Origin: Ruminococcaceae bacterium UBA1767
Lineage (GTDB): Bacteria > Bacillota > Clostridia > Oscillospirales > Acutalibacteraceae
DNA length: 5,361 nucleotides
NCBI GenBank assembly: GCA_002315505.1
Contig: DCGX01000011.1
Coordinates: 5,048-10,408, forward strand
Direction of reading: 5' to 3'
This document shows positions 3,240 through 5,361 of this stretch, piece by piece. Position numbers and translations under genes: made by a program. The notes below the pieces were generated by a model that saw only the letters and a list, made by a program, of their open reading frames with translations, was not told where the DNA came from and did no database searches. Within the stretch, counting starts at the first letter, position 1; the number at the start of each line of letters is the position of its first letter.

Positions 3240-5361
3240 ATGTCAACAAACAAGAATTTTGACAAAATTTGTTGTATTGTTCTTGCGTTTGTCATTGTAA
3301 TTTCCGTACTGTTTGTTAACGGTGAAAAGTTAGGTATTACCGTAGCATCAAGAGCTATGGGCTATGAATCAAAGCTCTTTGACCAGTCCTATGTTCACTC
3401 AATCAACATCATTATGGACGATTGGGATGCTTTTCTCGAAACCTGCACAAGCGAAGAGTACACAATGTGCTCGCTTGTAATTGACAATGAAGCATATAAA
3501 AATGTTGCTATTCGCGGTAAGGGAAACACGTCTCTTACACAGGTTAAGAATTACGGCAACAACCGATACAGCTTCAAGGTTGAGTTTGACGCTTATGACA
3601 GCACGAAAACCTATTACGGACTTGACAAGCTCTGCCTTAACAACATCATTCAGGACAACACCTATATGAAGGACTATCTTGTCTACACAATGATGAATGA
3701 CTTCAGCGTTTCATCACCGCTTTGCAGTTATGTTTACATTACGGTCAACGGCGAAGACTGGGGACTTTACCTTGCAGTTGAGGGCGTTGAGGATTCATTC
3801 CTTCAGCGAAATTACGGAAATGACGATGTAAATCTCTATAAGCCCGACAGTCAGTCAATGGGCGGTGGCAAAGGAAACGGCGACGACTTCGATATGGATA
3901 AATTCAACGAAGAGCAGAAAGCAAACAGCTCCGAAGAAACCACAGAAGCAACAACCTCAAAGTCAGAAACCAAAACAGACACAAGCAAAACAACCACTTC
4001 CAAAGCGGATACAAACGAAGAAACCACAACAAAAGCTAATACAGAGCAAAGTAATAATTCGGGTATGCAGGAGCCTCCGGGAGGCTTCGGCGGAGGAAAT
4101 ATGCCGAGCTTCGGTGACGGTGAAATGCCGAGTATGCCAGAAGGCTTTGATGGCGAAATGCCCGACTTCAGCAATGGCGAAATGCCGCAGATGCCCGATG
4201 GTAATTTCCCGGGAATGCCCGGACAATCAAGTGATGACAATTCCGAGGAAACCGACACCAACACACCACCTGCAAAGCCCGATGGTGACACATCGGATAC
4301 AGGTACTCCTCCCGAAAAACCCGATGGTGAAAACGGTGGTGGTCAAGGTGGTGGCCAAGGCGGTGGCGGAATGGGCAGTGACGATGTTAAGCTCATCTAC
4401 TCCGATGACGAATATGACAGCTACACAAATATTTTCAACAATGCAAAGACTAAGATAAATGACAGCGACAAAGAAACTTTAATAGCTTCCCTTAAAAATC
4501 TCAATGAAGAAACAGAGCTTGAAAACACAGTTGACATTGAGGAAGTTATCCGCTACTTTGTTGTTCACAATTTCGTACTCAACGGTGACAGCTACACAGG
4601 CTCAATGATTCACAACTACTACCTTACAGAAAATGACGGTCAGCTGTCAATGATTCCGTGGGACTACAACCTCGCTTTCGGCGGTTTCCAGTCAATGGGC
4701 GGAGCACAAAGTCTTGTGAATTCTCCGATTGACTCCCCTGTTTCGGGCGGCACAACAGATTCACGACCGATGATTGCGTGGATTCTCAACAGTGAAGAAT
4801 ACACCGAACAATATCACGAGCTTTTCACCGAATTCATTGAAAGCTACTTTGACAGCGGTAAATTTGAGGAAGAAATTGACCGTGTTAAGGAAATGATTTC
4901 CCCTTATGTTGAAAAAGACCCGACAAAGTTCTGCACATATGACGAATTTATCAAGGGTATTGATACTCTCAAGGAATTCTGTCTGCTCCGTGCCGAAAGT
5001 GTTAAACTTCAGCTCGACGGAACAATCGGTTCAACAAGTGAAACTCAGACCGATACAAGCAATTTTGTTAAGGCTGACGACATTACAATTTCCGATATGG
5101 GTTCAATGGGCAACATGGGACAAGGCGGTGGCGGAATGGATAAACCTGACGGCGAAGAACAGAATCAACAGCCACCAACACAGAATGGTGAAACACAGAA
5201 CACTGAATCGCAGGATGGTCAGCAACCTCCGACACAGAACGGCGAAACGCAAAACACTGAATCGCAGGATGGTCAGCAACCTCCGACACAGAATGGTGAA
5301 AGTCAAGACGGACAAAAAACCGAAATGAAATCACCTCCAAATCAGCAGACCGAAACCACAA
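3240..5361 (+). CDS. CotH-type protein kinase, membrane-anchored, with low-complexity insert and repeat tail (3' partial)
   Basis: The largest gene of the window: 707 codons open to the right edge, stop not seen. CotH family enzymes are atypical kinases; Bacillus CotH phosphorylates spore-coat proteins, while relatives occur outside sporulation. Residues 10-26 form one hydrophobic segment preceded by Lys5 and Lys9, with no lipobox, so it is an uncleaved anchor or signal with the rest predicted outside. CotH hallmarks: IRGKGNTS 91-98, RYSFKVEFD 109-117, LNN..QDNTYMKDYL 133-147, NGEDWGLYLAVEG 170-182; then after a long insert VVHNFVLNGDSYTG 441-454, HNYY 458-461, IPWDYNLAFGG 472-482 (Asp475 probably metal-binding), RPMIAWIL 509-516, and LRAESVKLQLDG 583-594 closing the domain. 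Residues 206-380 are a low-complexity insert; from about 595 on there is a Gly then Gln/Thr/Asn/Pro repeat tail. Start ATG is supported by AAGGTG and the N-terminal anchor. The family is firm; substrate and phosphate donor are unknown. Confidence 0.93.
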   Translation, partial: MSTNKNFDKICCIVLAFVIVISVLFVNGEKLGITVASRAMGYESKLFDQSYVHSINIIMDDWDAFLETCTSEEYTMCSLVIDNEAYKNVAIRGKGNTSLTQVKNYGNNRYSFKVEFDAYDSTKTYYGLDKLCLNNIIQDNTYMKDYLVYTMMNDFSVSSPLCSYVYITVNGEDWGLYLAVEGVEDSFLQRNYGNDDVNLYKPDSQSMGGGKGNGDDFDMDKFNEEQKANSSEETTEATTSKSETKTDTSKTTTSKADTNEETTTKANTEQSNNSGMQEPPGGFGGGNMPSFGDGEMPSMPEGFDGEMPDFSNGEMPQMPDGNFPGMPGQSSDDNSEETDTNTPPAKPDGDTSDTGTPPEKPDGENGGGQGGGQGGGGMGSDDVKLIYSDDEYDSYTNIFNNAKTKINDSDKETLIASLKNLNEETELENTVDIEEVIRYFVVHNFVLNGDSYTGSMIHNYYLTENDGQLSMIPWDYNLAFGGFQSMGGAQSLVNSPIDSPVSGGTTDSRPMIAWILNSEEYTEQYHELFTEFIESYFDSGKFEEEIDRVKEMISPYVEKDPTKFCTYDEFIKGIDTLKEFCLLRAESVKLQLDGTIGSTSETQTDTSNFVKADDITISDMGSMGNMGQGGGGMDKPDGEEQNQQPPTQNGETQNTESQDGQQPPTQNGETQNTESQDGQQPPTQNGESQDGQKTEMKSPPNQQTETT
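4110..4223 (+). repeat. Degenerate Met-Pro (GEMP) repeats within the CotH insert
   Basis: Residues 291-328 contain GEMP at 294-297, 305-308 and 313-316, each preceded by Asp or Asn and followed at varying distance by further Met-Pro pairs (299-300, 318-319, 326-327). Copies are diverged at the DNA level, so this is an old repeat kept as peptide rather than a recent expansion. Confidence 0.7.
4356..4374 (+). repeat. 19-base direct repeat, copy 1 (in the CotH insert)
   Basis: CAAGGCGGTGGCGGAATGG occurs here and again exactly at 5121-5139, both in the same reading frame and encoding QGGGGM. It marks the end of the kinase insert here and the start of the tail at the second copy. Confidence 0.75.
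5121..5139 (+). repeat. 19-base direct repeat, copy 2 (in the CotH C-terminal tail)
   Basis: Exact second copy of the 19-mer at 4356-4374. It is followed two codons on by KPDGE (residues 635-639), which is also present just before the first copy (360-364). The insert and tail therefore share two peptide modules in different order. Confidence 0.75.
5166..5312 (+). repeat. 54-base in-frame tandem repeats in the CotH tail
   Basis: Two full units (5166-5219, 5220-5273) and one shortened unit (5274-5312) encode QQPPTQNGETQNTESQDG, the third lacking the five residues TQNTE. Units 1 and 2 are identical in protein but differ at eight third-codon positions, which points to selection on the peptide. 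The composition (Gln, Thr, Asn, Pro, Glu) suits a flexible extracellular linker leading to whatever lies past the right edge. Confidence 0.9.

Larger units (their letters stand above)
3855..4379 (+). repeat. Low-complexity insert inside the CotH kinase gene (residues 206-380)
   Basis: In-frame stretch of about 175 codons between the two conserved halves of the kinase. Order: Gly/Asp/Asn segment (207-220), Glu/Lys/Ser/Thr-rich segment with five Ser/Thr-Lys pairs (about 224-275), Gly-Phe and Met-Pro segment with three GEMP copies (281-328), acidic Pro/Thr segment with two PP(A/E)KPDG copies (343-363), then Gly-Gln run (366-378). No predicted secondary structure; probably a disordered loop exposed outside the cell. 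Absence of stops in other frames here comes from the biased composition. Confidence 0.8.

Noticed and set aside
3270..3275. Cys11-Cys12 of CotH as a lipoprotein attachment site
   Set aside because: The cysteines come before the hydrophobic core, not after it, so there is no lipobox; an uncleaved anchor or ordinary signal fits better.
4070..4088. Near-perfect palindrome around AGCCTCCGGGAGGCT
   Set aside because: It has no loop at its centre, no T-run after it, and is explained by coding for Pro-Pro-Gly-Gly inside the CotH insert.
3851..4291. A 146-codon minus-strand open frame rich in Ser, Pro and Gly
   Set aside because: It mirrors the Gly/Pro/Asp-rich CotH insert on the other strand, with no ribosome site or recognisable domain.
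3865..4458. A 197-codon open frame on the + strand, overlapping the CotH gene in another frame
   Set aside because: It exists because the low-complexity coding sequence holds few stops; the predicted protein resembles no family and the CotH frame continues through it with conserved motifs on both sides.
5166..5312. CRISPR-like or satellite reading of the tandem repeats
   Set aside because: The units are adjacent without unique spacers, keep the reading frame and vary at third codon positions, so they are protein-coding.
5083..5361. Minus-strand and alternate-frame open stretches with repeated peptides near the right edge
   Set aside because: Their repetition is a by-product of the 54-base tandem repeats in the CotH tail.

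Overview
The window looks like a chromosomal segment from a moderately AT-rich, low-GC Gram-positive bacterium, most likely a gut- or rumen-type Clostridia (Ruminococcus/Oscillospiraceae or Lachnospiraceae-like). The evidence is strong AGGAG-type ribosome sites, the base composition and the gene families; the species cannot be named from sequence alone. All supported genes are on the + strand and fall into two transcription units separated by a clear intrinsic terminator.

Unit 1 (bases 1-1707): the 3' part of a stand-alone DltA-like adenylation enzyme, open at the left edge and missing only a short N-terminus, followed 3 bp later by a small carrier protein of the DltC/ACP type. The enzyme would activate a carboxylic acid with ATP and load it on the phosphopantetheine arm of the carrier. 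Both proteins depart from the classical Dlt pair at one telling position: Ser instead of the amino-group-binding Asp in motif A4, and Thr instead of Asp before the carrier Ser. No DltB/DltD partner lies downstream before the terminator at 1726-1768.

Intergenic region (1708-1865): a 15-bp-stem terminator, a small inverted repeat, an extended -10 promoter candidate and a strong Shine-Dalgarno sequence.

Unit 2 (1866 to the right edge): three tightly spaced genes. They encode a 223-residue VTC-domain (CYTH-like) polyphosphate polymerase, a 223-residue multi-pass DUF4956 membrane protein, and a large CotH-type protein kinase (at least 707 residues, running off the right edge). The kinase has an N-terminal membrane anchor, a low-complexity insert of about 175 residues between its two conserved halves, and a repetitive Gln/Thr/Asn/Pro tail. 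From memory, the VTC-DUF4956-CotH trio recurs in Firmicutes; its joint function is, to my knowledge, not established. A reasonable reading is a membrane phosphate-transfer system: the cytoplasmic VTC enzyme makes polyphosphate, DUF4956 holds it at or passes its product through the membrane, and CotH acts on the outer face. The predicted outside location of a kinase, where ATP is scarce, makes the pairing with a polyphosphate polymerase the most interesting point of the window. That link is inference.

Arginine codon use differs between the two units: AGA/AGG dominates in unit 1, CGN in unit 2. This agrees with their being separate units with different expression or history.
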